Shown here one piece after another: positions 35,112-47,200 of a stretch of 61,739 nt of DNA. The notes under the pieces were generated by a model. It was not told the origin of the DNA. It did not search any database and worked only from the letters and a program-made list of their open reading frames with translations. Position 1 is the first letter of the stretch. Each line of letters begins with the position of its first letter. The stretch comes from Ramlibacter sp. (lineage in GTDB: Bacteria > Pseudomonadota > Gammaproteobacteria > Burkholderiales > Burkholderiaceae_C), in contig JAGRPN010000267.1 of assembly GCA_019449555.1 (NCBI GenBank), positions 1 through 61,739 of the forward strand. The letters run 5' to 3'. A program made the translations under genes and the position numbers.

Positions 35112-36415
35112 GACAACGATTTGAACACGTCGCGCGCCACGGCGATCGTTTCAGCGATGTCCGCTTCGCTGTGCGCGGCGCTCACGAAGCCGGCTTCGTA
35201 GAGCGCGGGCGCGATGTACACCCCGCGGTCGAGCAGGCCGTGGAACAGCAGGTTGAATTGCGCGCTGTCGCTCTTCATCACCTGCGAATAGTTGTGCGGC
35301 AAGGCGGGCAGCAGGAAAAATCCGAACATGCCGCCTTCGCAATCGGCGCTGAAAGGCACGCCTTGCGCGGCCGCGGCGGCCTTCAGCCCATTCATCAGTG
35401 TGGCTGTCTTGCCCGCCAAACCATCAAAAAATCCCGGTTTGCGGATTTCTTTCAAAGTGGCCAATCCGCACGCGGTGGCCACGGGATTGCCCGACAGCGT
35501 GCCCGCCTGGTACACCGGCCCGAGCGGCGCCAGCTGCTCCATGATCGCGCGGGGGCCGCCGAACGCGGCCAGCGGCATGCCGCCGCCGATGACCTTGCCC
35601 AGCACCGACAGGTCGGGCTTGAAGCCGGGGATGGCTTTGGCATACACGCTCTGAGCGCCGCCCAGGGCAACGCGGAATCCGGTCATCACTTCGTCGAAGA
35701 CCAGCAGCGCGCCGTGCTGGGTGCACAGCTCGCGGCAGCGCCGCATGAAAGGCACGGCCGCCCGCACGAAATTCATATTGCCGGCGATCGGCTCGATCAT
35801 GAGGCAAGCGAGGTCCGCGCCGTGCAATGCGAACGCCTCCTCGAGTTGCGCGAGGTTGTTGTACTCCAGCACGAGCGTGTGCTGCACGACTTCGGGCGGC
35901 ACCCCGGCACTGGTGGGATTGCCGAAGGTGGCCAGGCCCGAACCGGCCTTGACGAGCAGGGCGTCGGCATGGCCGTGGTAACAGCCCTCGAACTTGATCA
36001 ATTTGTTGCGGCCGGTCGCGCCGCGCGCCAGCCGGATCGCGCTCATCGCCGCTTCCGTGCCTGAACTCACCAGCCGCACCATGTCCATCGACGGGACCAG
36101 CTCGATGATGGCCTGCGCCAGTTCCACTTCGCGCTCGGTCGGCGCGCCGAACGAAAAGCCCTCAGTTACCGCGCGCTGCACGGCATCGACGACCGCGGGG
36201 TGGCCGTGGCCGAGGATCATCGGTCCCCAGGACCCGATGTAGTCGATGTAGCGCTGTCCGTTGGCGTCCCAGAAATACGGCCCCTGCGCGCGCGCGACGA
36301 AGCGCGGCGTGCCGCCTACTGCGCGGAACGCGCGCACCGGCGAGTTGACGCCGCCGGGGATGAGCTGGCGGGCGCGATCGAAGAGCTGTTGGTTGCGGTC
36401 AGTGTTTGGTGTCAT
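35099..36415 (-). CDS. hemL: Glutamate-1-semialdehyde 2,1-aminomutase HemL
   Basis: HemL makes 5-aminolevulinate from glutamate-1-semialdehyde, the last step of the C5 route into haem. The 438-residue class III PLP enzyme shows [11 protein letters not shown] at the start, [15 protein letters not shown], the GHAD and DEVMTGFR motifs, and the PLP lysine Lys274 in [11 protein letters not shown]. Length is normal. The start lies inside the 3' end of thiD (17-bp overlap), so the two are linked. The C-terminal LSLRV is encoded within a palindromic repeat. Confidence 0.97.
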   Translation of the reverse strand: MTPNTDRNQQLFDRARQLIPGGVNSPVRAFRAVGGTPRFVARAQGPYFWDANGQRYIDYIGSWGPMILGHGHPAVVDAVQRAVTEGFSFGAPTEREVELAQAIIELVPSMDMVRLVSSGTEAAMSAIRLARGATGRNKLIKFEGCYHGHADALLVKAGSGLATFGNPTSAGVPPEVVQHTLVLEYNNLAQLEEAFALHGADLACLMIEPIAGNMNFVRAAVPFMRRCRELCTQHGALLVFDEVMTGFRVALGGAQSVYAKAIPGFKPDLSVLGKVIGGGMPLAAFGGPRAIMEQLAPLGPVYQAGTLSGNPVATACGLATLKEIRKPGFFDGLAGKTATLMNGLKAAAAAQGVPFSADCEGGMFGFFLLPALPHNYSQVMKSDSAQFNLLFHGLLDRGVYIAPALYEAGFVSAAHSEADIAETIAVARDVFKSLSLRV

Positions 36416-37337
36416 GGGCGGGCATGTCGAAAACTTGCAGGGCTTGCGCCTCTTCTTCCGTCAGCATTTTCGGCTCGCCTTCGGGTTGCGCCCAGAAGAG
36501 GCGGTCGGGCACCACGTTGCCCATGCCGGGGCGAAAGCCCGCGTCCAGGCAACGGTCCAGATAGCTCAGCGCTTCGCTGGCGGCCGCCGCCAGGTCGGTG
36601 CCGCTGGCGACCAACGCGGCGAGCGAGGCCGACAGGGTGTCGCCGGCGCCGGCAAAGACCGCTTCGAAACGCTCGAACTTCTCGCTGGCCAGCACGGCCT
36701 GCGGCGTGGCGAGCACGTTGTCGATGAACTGGTCGGGCAGCGGAATGCCCGTCACCAACGTGTACGGCACGCCCATCTCGGAAGCGGCCTTGGCGATGTC
36801 GCGCGCGCTCGGGCTGCGTTCGCTGCTCCACTCGGGAAGCAGCCAGCGCCACAGCGTGCTGTGGTTTCCTACCAACACGGTTGTCTGCGGCAGCATGAGC
36901 TCGCGAAATGCATCCAGATACAGATCGATCTGGCTTTCTTCCCACCATGAGAGGTCGGGCATGTACGCGATCAGCGGGACTTCCGAATAGTCGGCCGCGA
37001 TCTCGGCGACGGTGCTGATCGCCTCGGGGCTTCCGATGAAGCCGACCTTGAATACTTGCACCGGCGCGTCCTCGAGGATGGCGCGTGCCTGTTCGGACAC
37101 GACATCCTCGTCGAACGCGAAATGATCGAATGTTTCGGCGGTGTCGCGGGCATACGCGCCGGTCACGACGGGAAGGGCATGAGCGCCCACCGAAGCCACC
37201 GCCGTTACATCGGCCGCCAGTCCGCCGGCGCCGCTCGGGTCGCTCGCGTTGAACACCATCACGCATGCCGGGCTCGAATCGTCGTCCTCGGAATCGGAAG
37301 CGGAGCCGGTGGCGGCGGGTGAATTGGGGTTTGTCAT
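36399..37337 (-). CDS. thiD: Hydroxymethylpyrimidine/phosphomethylpyrimidine kinase (ThiD-like)
   Basis: The 312-residue ribokinase-fold protein resembles ThiD, which phosphorylates HMP and HMP-P for thiamine synthesis. The substrate region reads [20 protein letters not shown], and the anion-hole motif is [11 protein letters not shown] near residue 240, close to the usual GTGDT. An acidic, low-complexity stretch occupies residues 8-26. It is a divergent member with weaker sequence in the middle, so HMP specificity is probable rather than certain. It overlaps hemL and is divergent from rubredoxin. ATG at 37337 is used; a GTG at 37364 is also in frame. Confidence 0.82.
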   Translation of the reverse strand: MTNPNSPAATGSASDSEDDDSSPACVMVFNASDPSGAGGLAADVTAVASVGAHALPVVTGAYARDTAETFDHFAFDEDVVSEQARAILEDAPVQVFKVGFIGSPEAISTVAEIAADYSEVPLIAYMPDLSWWEESQIDLYLDAFRELMLPQTTVLVGNHSTLWRWLLPEWSSERSPSARDIAKAASEMGVPYTLVTGIPLPDQFIDNVLATPQAVLASEKFERFEAVFAGAGDTLSASLAALVASGTDLAAAASEALSYLDRCLDAGFRPGMGNVVPDRLFWAQPEGEPKMLTEEEAQALQVFDMPAHDTKH

Positions 37338-37383
37338 AGGCCTGAATCTTCCAGCCGTTGGCACGCCGTGCAGGCTGGCTGCG

Positions 37384-37425
37384 AAGGGCCTCGATACAAT
37401 CGTTGCATTCTATTCGAAGGCCCTT
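37384..37425. promoter_or_regulatory. Inverted repeat over the rubredoxin leader
   Basis: AAGGGCCT (37384-37391) is complementary to AGGCCCTT (37418-37425), and a TACAAT box lies in the loop at 37395-37400. The right arm includes the only candidate ribosome site (AAGG) of the rubredoxin gene, whose GTG start is at 37432. The sequence could be an operator or, if transcribed from further upstream, an RNA hairpin hiding the ribosome site. Confidence 0.35.
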
Positions 37426-37431
37426 TAAGCT

Positions 37432-37605
37432 GTGACCGAAACGAAAACCTGGATGTGTCTGATCTGCGGGTGGATCTACGACGAAGCAGCCGGCGCTCCC
37501 GATCATGGTATCGCGCCCGGGACGCCCTGGTCGGAGGTTCCGATGAACTGGACTTGCCCGGAATGCGGCGCCCGTAAGGAAGATTTCGAAATGGTCCAGA
37601 TTTGA
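37432..37605 (+). CDS. Rubredoxin
   Basis: A 57-residue rubredoxin starting with GTG. The iron site is formed by two CxxC motifs, MCLICGWIYDE near the N-terminus and TCPECGARKEDFE near the C-terminus, with the usual aromatic core residues between them. Rubredoxins carry single electrons, for example to alkane hydroxylases or to oxygen and peroxide reductases. No partner enzyme is nearby. A hemL-thiD-rubredoxin-pilG order is common in Burkholderiales. It is preceded by an inverted repeat that covers its ribosome site and followed by pilG 68 bp later. Confidence 0.95.
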   Translation: MTETKTWMCLICGWIYDEAAGAPDHGIAPGTPWSEVPMNWTCPECGARKEDFEMVQI

Positions 37606-37673
37606 AGGGTGGCGCCTGTTACATCTTCGGATGATGCCGCCCCCACGCAGTTACAAAAGAGGAGCAGCGTCAA

Positions 37674-38054
37674 GTGAGCACGAGTGGGTTCAAGGTGCTG
37701 GTGATCGACGACAGCAACACGATCAGGCGCAGTGCCGAAATCTTCCTGAAGCAAGGCGGCCACGATGTATTGCTGGCGGAGGATGGATTCGATGCGTTGG
37801 CCAAGGTCAACGATTACCAGCCCAACCTGATCTTCTGCGACATCCTGATGCCGCGGCTCGACGGCTATCAGACCTGCGCGATCATCAAACGCAACGCGCG
37901 CTTCTCTTCCGTTCCGGTCGTGATGCTGTCGTCCAAGGATGGCGTCTTCGACAAGGCGCGTGGGCGCATGGTCGGCTCGCAGGACTACCTGACGAAACCC
38001 TTTACCAAGGACCAGCTGCTGCAGACCGTGAGGCAGTTCGGCGCCGCCCAATAG
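37674..38054 (+). CDS. pilG: Twitching-motility response regulator PilG
   Basis: A single CheY-like receiver domain of 126 residues with the acidic pocket VIDDS, phospho-acceptor Asp56 (IFCDILMPRLDGY), the conserved Ser/Thr region MLSSKDG and Lys in LTKPF. In Pseudomonas, PilG promotes pilus extension and cAMP production downstream of ChpA. The start is GTG at 37674, preceded by GAGGAG. It opens the type IV pilus chemosensory cluster; pilH follows ten bases after its stop. Confidence 0.94.
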   Translation: MSTSGFKVLVIDDSNTIRRSAEIFLKQGGHDVLLAEDGFDALAKVNDYQPNLIFCDILMPRLDGYQTCAIIKRNARFSSVPVVMLSSKDGVFDKARGRMVGSQDYLTKPFTKDQLLQTVRQFGAAQ

Positions 38055-38064
38055 GAGTGATGTG

Positions 38065-38430
38065 ATGGCAATACAAAAAATACTCGTCGTCGACGATTCG
38101 AAGACGGAGCTCATGTTCATGACGGACCTGCTGCAGAAGAACGGGTTTTCCGTCAAGACAGCGGAAAACGCGGAAGACACTTTCCGGCGCCTCGCCGAGG
38201 AAAAGCCGGACCTGATCCTGATGGACGTGGTGATGCCGGGCCAGAACGGGTTCCAGCTCACGCGCGCCATCACGCGCGATCCGCTGTACGCCGACGTGCC
38301 CATCATCATGTGCACAAGCAAGAACCAGGAAACCGACCGCGTCTGGGGCATGCGCCAGGGCGCGCGTGACTACATCACGAAACCGGTGGACGCCGGCGAA
38401 CTCGTGGCCAAGATCAGGGCGCTGGGCTAG
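38065..38430 (+). CDS. pilH: Twitching-motility response regulator PilH
   Basis: The second stand-alone receiver, 121 residues, has VVDDS, phospho-acceptor Asp54 (ILMDVVMPGQNGF), MCTSKNQ and ITKPVDAGE. PilH counterbalances PilG, favouring pilus retraction or acting as a phosphate sink. ATG at 38065 is preferred to the in-frame GTG at 38062 because TAGGAG lies at the right distance. It is in tight order with pilG and pilI. Confidence 0.94.
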   Translation: MAIQKILVVDDSKTELMFMTDLLQKNGFSVKTAENAEDTFRRLAEEKPDLILMDVVMPGQNGFQLTRAITRDPLYADVPIIMCTSKNQETDRVWGMRQGARDYITKPVDAGELVAKIRALG

Positions 38431-38458
38431 GCCTGCCCCAGGCGGGCATTTCAAGGCA

Positions 38459-38989
38459 ATGGCAAATCGCGAAGCGCTGCGTGAACTGCAGAACCGGCTG
38501 GCCAGCCGGCTGCAGGCGGCCCGCACCGAAGGCGTGCAGGCCGCCTGGCTCGCGGTGGAGGCCGCGGGCGCCCGGTATCTGTTTCCCCTGACGCAGTCGG
38601 GCGAGATCTTTCCCTTCGCGAGCGCGCAGCCTGTGCCCTACACGCAGCCGTGGTTCCTCGGCGTGGCCAACTTGCGCGGCGGCCTCTATGGCGTGGTGGA
38701 CCTGGCCGCGTTCGTGGGCGGCCGAGCGCCAGCCATCCGTTCGGACGCGACCCGCGCCGAGTCGCGGCTGGTCGCGCTGAACGCGACGCTCGAGGTCAAC
38801 TGCGCCCTGCTGATCGATCGGCTGGCGGGATTGCGCAACCTGGAAGCGTTTGCTTCCTCGAGCGAGCCGCCCGAAGGTTCGCCAGACTATTTCGGCAGCG
38901 GTTACACCGATGCCACCGGCGTCTTCTGGCAGGAGATCAACCTGCAGGCGCTGTCGCAACAACCCCAATTCCTGAGCATCAGCGCTTAA
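38459..38989 (+). CDS. pilI: CheW-like adaptor PilI
   Basis: The 176-residue CheW-domain protein couples the receptor PilJ to the kinase ChpA. The fold is seen in YLFPLTQSGEIFPFASAQPV, then TQPWFLGVANLRGGLYGVVD, the typical CheW strand pair, and a C-terminal segment ending LQALSQQPQFLSISA. The ATG at 38459 follows AAGG. It sits between pilH and pilJ, 28 and 24 bp away, as in other chp clusters. Confidence 0.92.
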   Translation: MANREALRELQNRLASRLQAARTEGVQAAWLAVEAAGARYLFPLTQSGEIFPFASAQPVPYTQPWFLGVANLRGGLYGVVDLAAFVGGRAPAIRSDATRAESRLVALNATLEVNCALLIDRLAGLRNLEAFASSSEPPEGSPDYFGSGYTDATGVFWQEINLQALSQQPQFLSISA

Positions 38990-39013
38990 GCCCCTCTCCC
39001 GGAAGGCCCGACC

Positions 39014-41254
39014 ATGTCCGTTGTTGACCAACTCAAAAACCTGTTCGCGACAAAATCGCCCGAGCCCGCGGTCGAAACCAGCGGCCAGCTGAGCCTGGGC
39101 ACGCCCGAGGGATCGGGCCTGCGGATGGCCGACCCCGACAGCGTCGCCGACGATTCCGTCGTGCCGCTGGAGTCCGCCCATGAAGCGGAACTGATTTCGG
39201 TCCCGCTGCTGGGCCGCCGCACCATCGGCACCCACCAGCGCGTGCTGTTCACGTTGCTGGCCCTGTCGCTGGTCGTGTTGGGCTCGGTCGCGGTGTTCGC
39301 GGTCCGCCAGGCCGATACGGTCGCGCAGCAGGTGGCGGGTACGGGCCAGTCCCTGATGCAGTCGCAGCGGCTGGCCAAGTCGGTGTCGCAGGCGCTGGTG
39401 GGCAGCGCGCAGGCCTTCCCCGACGTGAAGGAAAGCGCCGACGTACTGGCCCGCACGGTGCGCGGCCTGCAGTCGGGCGACGAAGCCTTGCGCCTGCAGC
39501 CCGTGATCGCCGAATTCCAGGACGATGTCGCGAAGATCCTCCCCCTCATGGAACGCGCCGAAAAGAATGCCGGCACCGTGATGGGGCAGCAGAAGATCCT
39601 CACGCAGGTGGGCACCGCCCTGCGCACGATCAACCGCCAGTCGTCCGACCTGCTGGAGATCGCGGAGACCGTTTCCTCGCTGAAGCTGCAGCAGAACGCC
39701 GCGCCGGCCGAAATCTCCGCGGCGGGCCAGCTGGTGATGCTGACGCAGCGTATCGGCAAGTCCGCCAACGAATTCCTGACGATGGAAGGCGTGTCGCCCG
39801 AGGCCGTGTTCCTGCTGGGCAAGGACTTGAATTCATTCAAGGAAATCGCGCAAGGCCTGCTCGAGGGCAGCCCCGAGCTGCGCCTTGCCGGCTCCAGGGA
39901 CCCGCAGACGCGCGAGCGGCTGCAAGCGCTGATGAAGCTCTACGAGCAGACCCGCACGCAGGCCGGCGCCATCCTGGGCAACCTGCAGGGCCTGGTGTCC
40001 GCCCGTGAAGCGCAGGCCGCGATCATCGCCGACAGCGAACCGCTGCGCCGGTCGCTGGAAAACCTGCAAGGCAAATTGTCGGCCGAAACCGGCCTCGGCG
40101 TCGGGGCGCTGGTCGCACTGGGCATCGCGGCGGTGTTCGCGATCCTGTGCTCGGTCGGCCTGGCGTACGTGCAGCTGCAGGACAGCCGCAAACGCCAGTC
40201 GGTGGCCGAACTGCAGCGGCAGGAAGCCGAACACCAGGAGCTGGAAGCCAAGCGCGTGAACGACGCCAACCAGGCGGCCATCTTGCGGTTGATGAACGAA
40301 CTGCAGACGGTGGCCGAAGGCGACCTCACGCAGGAAGCGACCGTGACGGAGGACATCACGGGCGCCATCGCCGACTCGGTGAACTACACGGTGGAAGAGC
40401 TGCGCCAGCTGGTGGGCAACGTGCAGAACACGGCCACCAAGGTGGCGCAGACGACGGCGCAGGTGGAAAGCACGTCCACCGAACTGCTGGCCGCGTCCAC
40501 CGAACAGCTGCGCGAGATCCGCGAAACGGGCCAGTCGGTGCTCGACATGGCCGGGCGCATCAACCAGGTTTCCGGGCAGGCGCAGGAATCGGCCCAGGTG
40601 GCGCGCCAATCGCTGGTGGCCGCCGAGTCAGGCCTGCAGGCGGTGCAGAACGCCATCGGCGGCATGAACTCCATTCGCGACCAGATCCAGGAGACCTCCA
40701 AGCGGATCAAGCGGCTCGGCGAATCCTCGCAGGAGATCGGTGAAATCACCGAACTGATCTCGGACATCACCGAGCAGACGAACGTGCTGGCGCTGAACGC
40801 GGCCATCCAGGCCGCGTCGGCCGGCGAGGCGGGACGAGGCTTCTCGGTGGTGGCCGAAGAAGTGCAGCGCCTGGCCGAACGTTCCGCCGATGCGACGCGC
40901 CAGATCTCGGCGCTCGTGAAGGCGATTCAGACGGACACGCAGGATGCCGTGGCGGCCATGGAGCGCTCCACGCAGGGTGTGGTGGAAGGAGCGAAGCTGT
41001 CCGACAACGCGGGTACGGCACTGTCCGAAATCGACCAGGTGTCGCGGCATCTCGCGGAGCTGATCGAGCAGATTTCGGCATCCGCCTCCAAGGAAGCCGA
41101 ATCCGCCAACGTGGTGGCGGGCAACATCCAGCACATTTTCGCGGTGACGGAGCAGACCGGAGAAGGCACGCGCTCGACGGCCCAGCAGGTGCGCGAGCTC
41201 TCGCGCATGGCCGAAGAACTGCGCCAGTCGGTGTCGCGGTTCAAGATCGCGTAA
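39014..41254 (+). CDS. pilJ: Methyl-accepting chemotaxis protein PilJ
   Basis: The 746-residue receptor has a cytoplasmic N-terminus of about 75 residues, a first membrane helix ([17 protein letters not shown]), and a periplasmic region of about 260 residues with PilJ-type helical bundles. A second helix near residue 360 ([20 protein letters not shown]) is followed by a HAMP domain and the signalling domain. The conserved hairpin tip [20 protein letters not shown] lies near 594. In Pseudomonas PilJ senses pilin or surface contact. It is followed by chpA after a 45-bp gap. Confidence 0.95.
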   Translation: MSVVDQLKNLFATKSPEPAVETSGQLSLGTPEGSGLRMADPDSVADDSVVPLESAHEAELISVPLLGRRTIGTHQRVLFTLLALSLVVLGSVAVFAVRQADTVAQQVAGTGQSLMQSQRLAKSVSQALVGSAQAFPDVKESADVLARTVRGLQSGDEALRLQPVIAEFQDDVAKILPLMERAEKNAGTVMGQQKILTQVGTALRTINRQSSDLLEIAETVSSLKLQQNAAPAEISAAGQLVMLTQRIGKSANEFLTMEGVSPEAVFLLGKDLNSFKEIAQGLLEGSPELRLAGSRDPQTRERLQALMKLYEQTRTQAGAILGNLQGLVSAREAQAAIIADSEPLRRSLENLQGKLSAETGLGVGALVALGIAAVFAILCSVGLAYVQLQDSRKRQSVAELQRQEAEHQELEAKRVNDANQAAILRLMNELQTVAEGDLTQEATVTEDITGAIADSVNYTVEELRQLVGNVQNTATKVAQTTAQVESTSTELLAASTEQLREIRETGQSVLDMAGRINQVSGQAQESAQVARQSLVAAESGLQAVQNAIGGMNSIRDQIQETSKRIKRLGESSQEIGEITELISDITEQTNVLALNAAIQAASAGEAGRGFSVVAEEVQRLAERSADATRQISALVKAIQTDTQDAVAAMERSTQGVVEGAKLSDNAGTALSEIDQVSRHLAELIEQISASASKEAESANVVAGNIQHIFAVTEQTGEGTRSTAQQVRELSRMAEELRQSVSRFKIA

Positions 41255-41299
41255 GGCGGCGCGCGCCGCGCGAGTCCCGAGTCCCAGCCAGAGCATTCC

Positions 41300-44200
41300 A
41301 TGCACGCCAACGAAATCGAACCCGACCTGGCCACCAACGACCTGGGCCCGCTGGCCTGGGTGCTGGACGAACTGCGCAAGTCGCTGGACTCGGCGTCCGC
41401 CGCGCTGCGACGTTTCGTGCGCGACACCACGCTGGCACGCGGCTCCGACATGGCGTCGGTCGATGGCGGCCACCTGCGTATCGCGCGCCAGCAGCTGCAC
41501 CAGGCGGTGGGCGCGCTCGAGATGGTCGGGCTGCCGGCGCCTGCGCACATGCTGCGCTGCATGGAAGCCGCCGTGCAGAAGTTCGTGGAGCGCCCGGAGT
41601 TGTGCAACGAGCCGGCGGCGGCCAAAGTGGAGCGCGCCGGTTTTGCGCTGACCGATTACCTCGAAGGCGTTCTGCTGGGCAAGCCCGCATCGGCCGTCGC
41701 CCTTTTTCCGCAGTACCGGGACGTGCAGGAGCTGGCGGGCGCCGACCGCATCCATCCGGCCGACCTGTGGGGCCTGGAGTGGCGCTGGAACGAGCCGCAG
41801 ACGCCGGCGATGGTGGAGTCCATGGTGTACGACCCGGCAGTGCGCTCGCGCATGGACCAGGCCGTCCTGAAGGTCATGAAATCCGGCGATGCGCAAGCGG
41901 CCCGCGAGATCGCCCGGATCAGCCTTTCGCTGGCAGCGACGCAGACCGCCCGCCAGCCCCGGATTTTCTGGAAGATCTGCGCCGGCTATTTCGAGGCGGT
42001 CGAGCTCGGCCTGTTGCCGCCGGACATCTATGTGAAGCGGGCCGGCTCGCGCGTGTTGCTGCAGTACGCGTCACTGGCCAAGGGCGAGCTCGGCGTGTCC
42101 GACCGGCTTGCGCAGGATCTGCTTTTCTTCTGCTCGCAGGCCGTGCCCGAGCGCGATACCGACGCGCCGGCGCTCGCCGCCGTGAGGCTGGCCTGGGGGC
42201 TTGCGCGCTTCAGCCCGGTGGATTACGAGACGGCCCAATACGGGCGATTCGACCCGGTCCTGCTGGCGCAGGCGCGCAAACGCATCGGCGCAGCCAAGGA
42301 GACCTGGTCGGCGCTGTCCGGCGGCGACACCAGCAAACTCAGGAGTTTGGCGGACCAGTTCCACCTGGTGACCGATTCACTCGTCAAGCTGCATCCGGCC
42401 AGCGGCCCGTTGGCGCATGCACTGTCGAGCGTGGTCGATACGGTCGTGCGGACCATGCGCCCGCCGGCCCCGGAACTGGCGATGGAAGTGGCCACGGCCG
42501 TGCTCTACCTCGAAGCCGCATTCGAGGACCTGGACCCGTCGGATGGGCAGCTCGGGGCGCGCACCGCTCGCTTGGCCGAGCGGCTCGAAACCGCCCGGCA
42601 GGGTGGGCACACCCAGCCGCTCGAGTCCTGGATGGAGGAGTTGTATCGGCGCGTGAGCGATCGCCAGACCATGGGCAGTGTCGTGGGCGAGCTGCGGGGC
42701 ACCCTGGGCGAGCTCGAAAAGCTGCTCGACCAATTCTTCCGTGACCCGGCCGACAAGTCGCCGTTGCGCGACGCGCCCAGCCACCTGTCGCAGATGCGAG
42801 GCGTGCTGTCGGTGTTGGGGCTCGAGCAGGCTGCGCAGGCCGTGCTGCGCATGCGCGAGAGCGTCGAGGCCATCATGGTCACCGAGGTCGACGAAGAACG
42901 CGCCCGTGCTGCGGGGACGTTCGACAAGCTCGGCAACAACCTCGGCGCGCTCGGCTTCCTGATCGACATGCTCAACTACCAGCCGGCGCTGGCGAAGAAG
43001 CTGTTCGTGTACGACGACAGCACCGGCGAGCTCAGGCCGTTGATGGGACGCGCGAGCACGGCCACGGCAGACGCCGGCGAAGTCCACGACCTTTCGCACG
43101 AGGTGCAGGCAGTGGTCAGCCACGCCGAACCCGGAGCCTCGCGCGAAAGTCTCACCGCCAGCCTCGACACGCTGGTGACGCACGCTGTTCTCGCCGACCA
43201 GACCCAGATCGCGCAGACTGCGCGCGAAGCCGCCGCGGCGGTGTCCGCGCAGGATTCGGGCGCGGCTGCGGCGGCCCTGAGCACCCTGGCGGCTGCCGTG
43301 CAGCCCGCGCCGCCGGCGACCGCCGCGCCCGCGCCCCAGGCCGAAATCGAAGAAGACGACCTGCGCGACATTTTTCTGGAAGAAGCGCGCGAGGTCATGC
43401 AGAACGGTTTTGCCGCGATCGCCGCGCTCGAGGCGGAACCGCGCGCGCTTTCGGAACTCACCACGCTGCGCCGGGCCTTCCACACGCTCAAGGGCAGCTC
43501 CCGGATGGTGGGTCTCACCGAATTCGGCGAAGCCGCGTGGTCGCTGGAGCAGGTGCTCAACACCTGGCTGGCCGACCAGAAGCCGGCGACCGAGGAACTG
43601 CGCCACCTGGGTAGCGAGGCGTTGCAGGGATTCGGCCGCTGGATCGAGGACATCACTGCCGGCACCGACGGCGGGTGGAAAGCGGCAATGTTCCGTGGCC
43701 CGGCGGACCTGTTTCGCACCGAACACCGGCGGGTGCCATTCGAGTTCGCCGAGGCTGCGGCCCCGGTACTGGACACAACGCCGGAGGGCACGCAAGCCGA
43801 AGCGCCGGTGGAAGAATTCTCGTTCGTCATCGACGGTGTACCGGGTGAGCCCGTGTCAGCCGCAAGCAGCCCGGAGCAGCCGGCGCGTGCCGAGGCCGCG
43901 GCCATTGATGAAGCGCTGCCGGACGGGTCCGCGCAGGGCGAACCCGTGCTTGCGGACGGCATCGGCGGCGACGCGCTCGAGGTGACCGAACTGGCCGGCG
44001 GTGAATTGCCGCCGGACTTCGATTTCGACATCACCGCCCCAGCTCCATTGCCGCTGGCGCCAGCCGAACCGCCGGTCGATCTGGTACTGGAATTCGACGC
44101 CATCGACTTCGGCAGCCTCGCGCCTGCGGGCGACGCGACGGGCGCATCGCCCGCAGGCGACACACCTGTGGCGGCAGAGCTTGCATCGAACGATTTGTCG

Positions 44201-47200
44201 TCCGAATCCCAGGAGTTCACTATCGACCTGTCGGATCTCCAGACGCTTGCCACGCCGGTTGCCCCAACCGGGTCTGCAGCCGGGCAGCCGGCCGGGCCGC
44301 TGGAAGAGACGGCCGAAGACATGGCCGAAGCGGACGAGCAGGTGAAGGTGATCGGGTCGCTGCGCATCGGCATTCCCCTGTACAACGTGTACCTCAACGA
44401 GGCCGACGAATGGTCGCGGCGGCTGGCCACCGAGGTGGCTGAATGGGCGCTGGAACTGAGTCAGCCCCTGCCGGACTCCACCGTCGGGCTGGCGCACGCG
44501 CTGGCCGGCAGCTCCGCGACCGTGGGCTTCCATTCGCTGTCGGACATCGCACGAGCCCTGGAAAGCACGATGATGCATGCCCAGACGCTCGCCTACGGCA
44601 CCGAGTGGCATGGCAAGGCCTTCACCGACGCGGCCGAGGAAATCCGCCGGTTGCTGCACCAGTTCGCCGCGGGATTCCTGAAGGAAGCCGATCCGCGGGT
44701 GATCGAGAATCTCCACGCCCTGAAGCACATCGAGGTGCCGCAACGCGAGGACCTTCGGGAAGAAGGCATCAGCGATTTCGGCGATCTCGAGTTCGACGTG
44801 CCCGAACCGATGCCGGCCGCACAGGCGCCGCTCGAAGCCGCGCCTGCCACTGCGCCGTCGGCACCCGCACCGCGGGCCTTCATGGCCGGTCCGGCCACTG
44901 GTCCGCGCGATACCGCCGCGCCGCAACGCCAACCGGCGATGCTGGCGCACGGCGAGGAAGCCGACATCGACCTGGTCGATGTGATCGACCCGGACTTGTT
45001 CCCGATCTTCGAGGAAGAAGCGGCGGAACTCATGCCCCAGCTCGGCGGCGCGCTGCGGCAATGGACGGCCCGTCCCGATAACCGCAGTGCACGCGACGAG
45101 GTGCTGCGCGCCTTGCACACGCTCAAGGGCAGTGCACGGCTGGCCGGGGCGCTGCGCCTCGGGGAGCTGGCGCACCGGATGGAATCGGAGGTCGAATACC
45201 TCGGTTCCGAGGTCCCGGCGGTGGCCGACCTCGAAGCCTTGCTGCAGCGTTTCGACGCCATGCAGGCCAGCTGGGATACGCTGCGCGCGACCGGCGGCGC
45301 GGTAATGGGCACGACCACTGCCGCGGCGCCGAGCGGCGACGCTGTCACGGCCCAGCCGCAGGCACCCGCGCAGGCCTTGCCATCCGTCGACACCGGCGAA
45401 GTGGCGCCGGCGCGCGCGCTGCTGGCCCGGCCGGTCGCGAGCAACCTTGCGCCGCAGCGGGCGTCCGCGAACCAGGCGGTTCGGGTGCGCTCGCAATTGC
45501 TGGACCGGCTGGTCAACCAGGCCGGCGAGGTGATGATCACACGCTCGCGGCTGGAGGCGGAGCTGGCACAGCTTCGCGGCTCGCTGGTGGACCTCACCGG
45601 CAACCTCGACCGTTTGCGCGCGCAATTGCGCGACATCGAATTGCAGGCCGAGTCGCAGATGCAATCCCGGCTCGCCCAGGCCAAGGACTCGGCGGCCGGG
45701 TTCGATCCGCTCGAGTTCGACCGCTTCACGCGCGTGCAGGAGCTCACGCGCATGATGGCCGAGTCCGTGAACGACGTCGCCACCGTGCAGCGCAACCTGC
45801 AACGCACAGTGGAGTCCACCGAGGACGACCTGATCGCCCAGGCGCGGCAGACCCGCGAGCTGCAGCGCGACCTGCTGCGCACGCGCATGGTGGAGTTCGA
45901 GTCGATCTCGGACCGCCTGTACCGCGTGATCCGGCTCGCTTCGAAGGAAACCGGCAAGCAGGTCAAGCTGGACATCACCGGCGGTTCGATCGAAATGGAT
46001 CGCGGCGTCCTCGATCGCATGACGCCCGCGTTCGAGCACCTGCTGCGCAATTGCGTTGCCCACGGCATCGAGGAACCCTCGGTACGCCTCGCGGCGGGCA
46101 AGGACCCGGCCGGCAGCGTGTTGATCGGGCTGCATCACGAGGGCAACGACGTGTCCGTGGAGTTCCACGACGACGGCGCGGGGCTCGACCTGGATCGCAT
46201 CCGCGACAAAGCCCTGCAGCACGGCCTGATCGCACCCGGCCACGAGCTGACTGAAGCCGAAGCCGCGAACCTGATTTTCATGCCCGGCTTCTCGACCGCC
46301 GCCGAGGTGACGGAACTGGCCGGGCGGGGCATCGGCATGGACGTCGTGCGCGCCGAAGTGAATGCCCTCGGCGGCCGGATCGAGACCACCAGCGCGCGCG
46401 GCCAGGGCAGCACCTTCAAACTGGTGCTGCCGCTGACCACCGCGGTGACGCAGGTGGTGATGATTCGCAGCGGCACGCTCGCGGTCGGCGCGCCGGCCAA
46501 CCTCGTCGAGCTGGTCCGGCGTGCCACGCCCAAGGAAATCCAGCAGGCTTACAACACCGGTTTCTACGAGTTCGGCGGCGAGCAATTGCCGTTCTACTGG
46601 TCCGGCGCATTGCTGCAGGCGTCCCGGCGCAGCATTGAACCGCAAAGCCGCACGCTGCCGGTGGTGATCTTCCGCAGCGCCGCGCAACGCATCGCGGTGC
46701 ACGTGGACGAGGTGCTGGGCAACCAGGAAGTGGTGGTGAAGAACCTCGGGCCGCAGCTTGCGCGGCTACCCGGACTGGCCGGCATGACCGTGCTGGCTTC
46801 CGGCGCCGTGGTGCTGATCTACAACCCGGTGGCGCTGACGACCGTGTACGGCGAGCAGGCGCGCCGGCTCAGTGCCGATCACGCGCAGCCCGACATGCTC
46901 GAACAGGCCGGCGCCGGCGCGCCCGACGCCCTGGCCGAGCCCGCGGCGCCGCAGATTCCCCTGATCCTGGTGGTCGACGATTCGATCACGGTGCGGCGCG
47001 TGACGCAGCGCCTGCTGCAGCGCGAAGGCTACCGGGTGGCGCTCGCTGCCGACGGCTTGCAGGCGCTCGAACGGCTGGCGGAGGAAAAGCCGGCGGTCGT
47101 GCTGTCGGACATCGAGATGCCGCGCATGGACGGATTCGACCTGGCGCGCAACATCCGCGGCGATACGCGAACCGCCAAGCTGCCGATCATCATGATCACC

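Noticed and set aside
43856-46702. 948-codon open frame on the minus strand antisense to chpA, and several 400-500-codon frames antisense to other genes
   Set aside because: Their products are Arg/Gln/His/Ala-rich with no recognisable domain, and they mirror strongly supported genes. High GC makes stops rare in the opposite frames.
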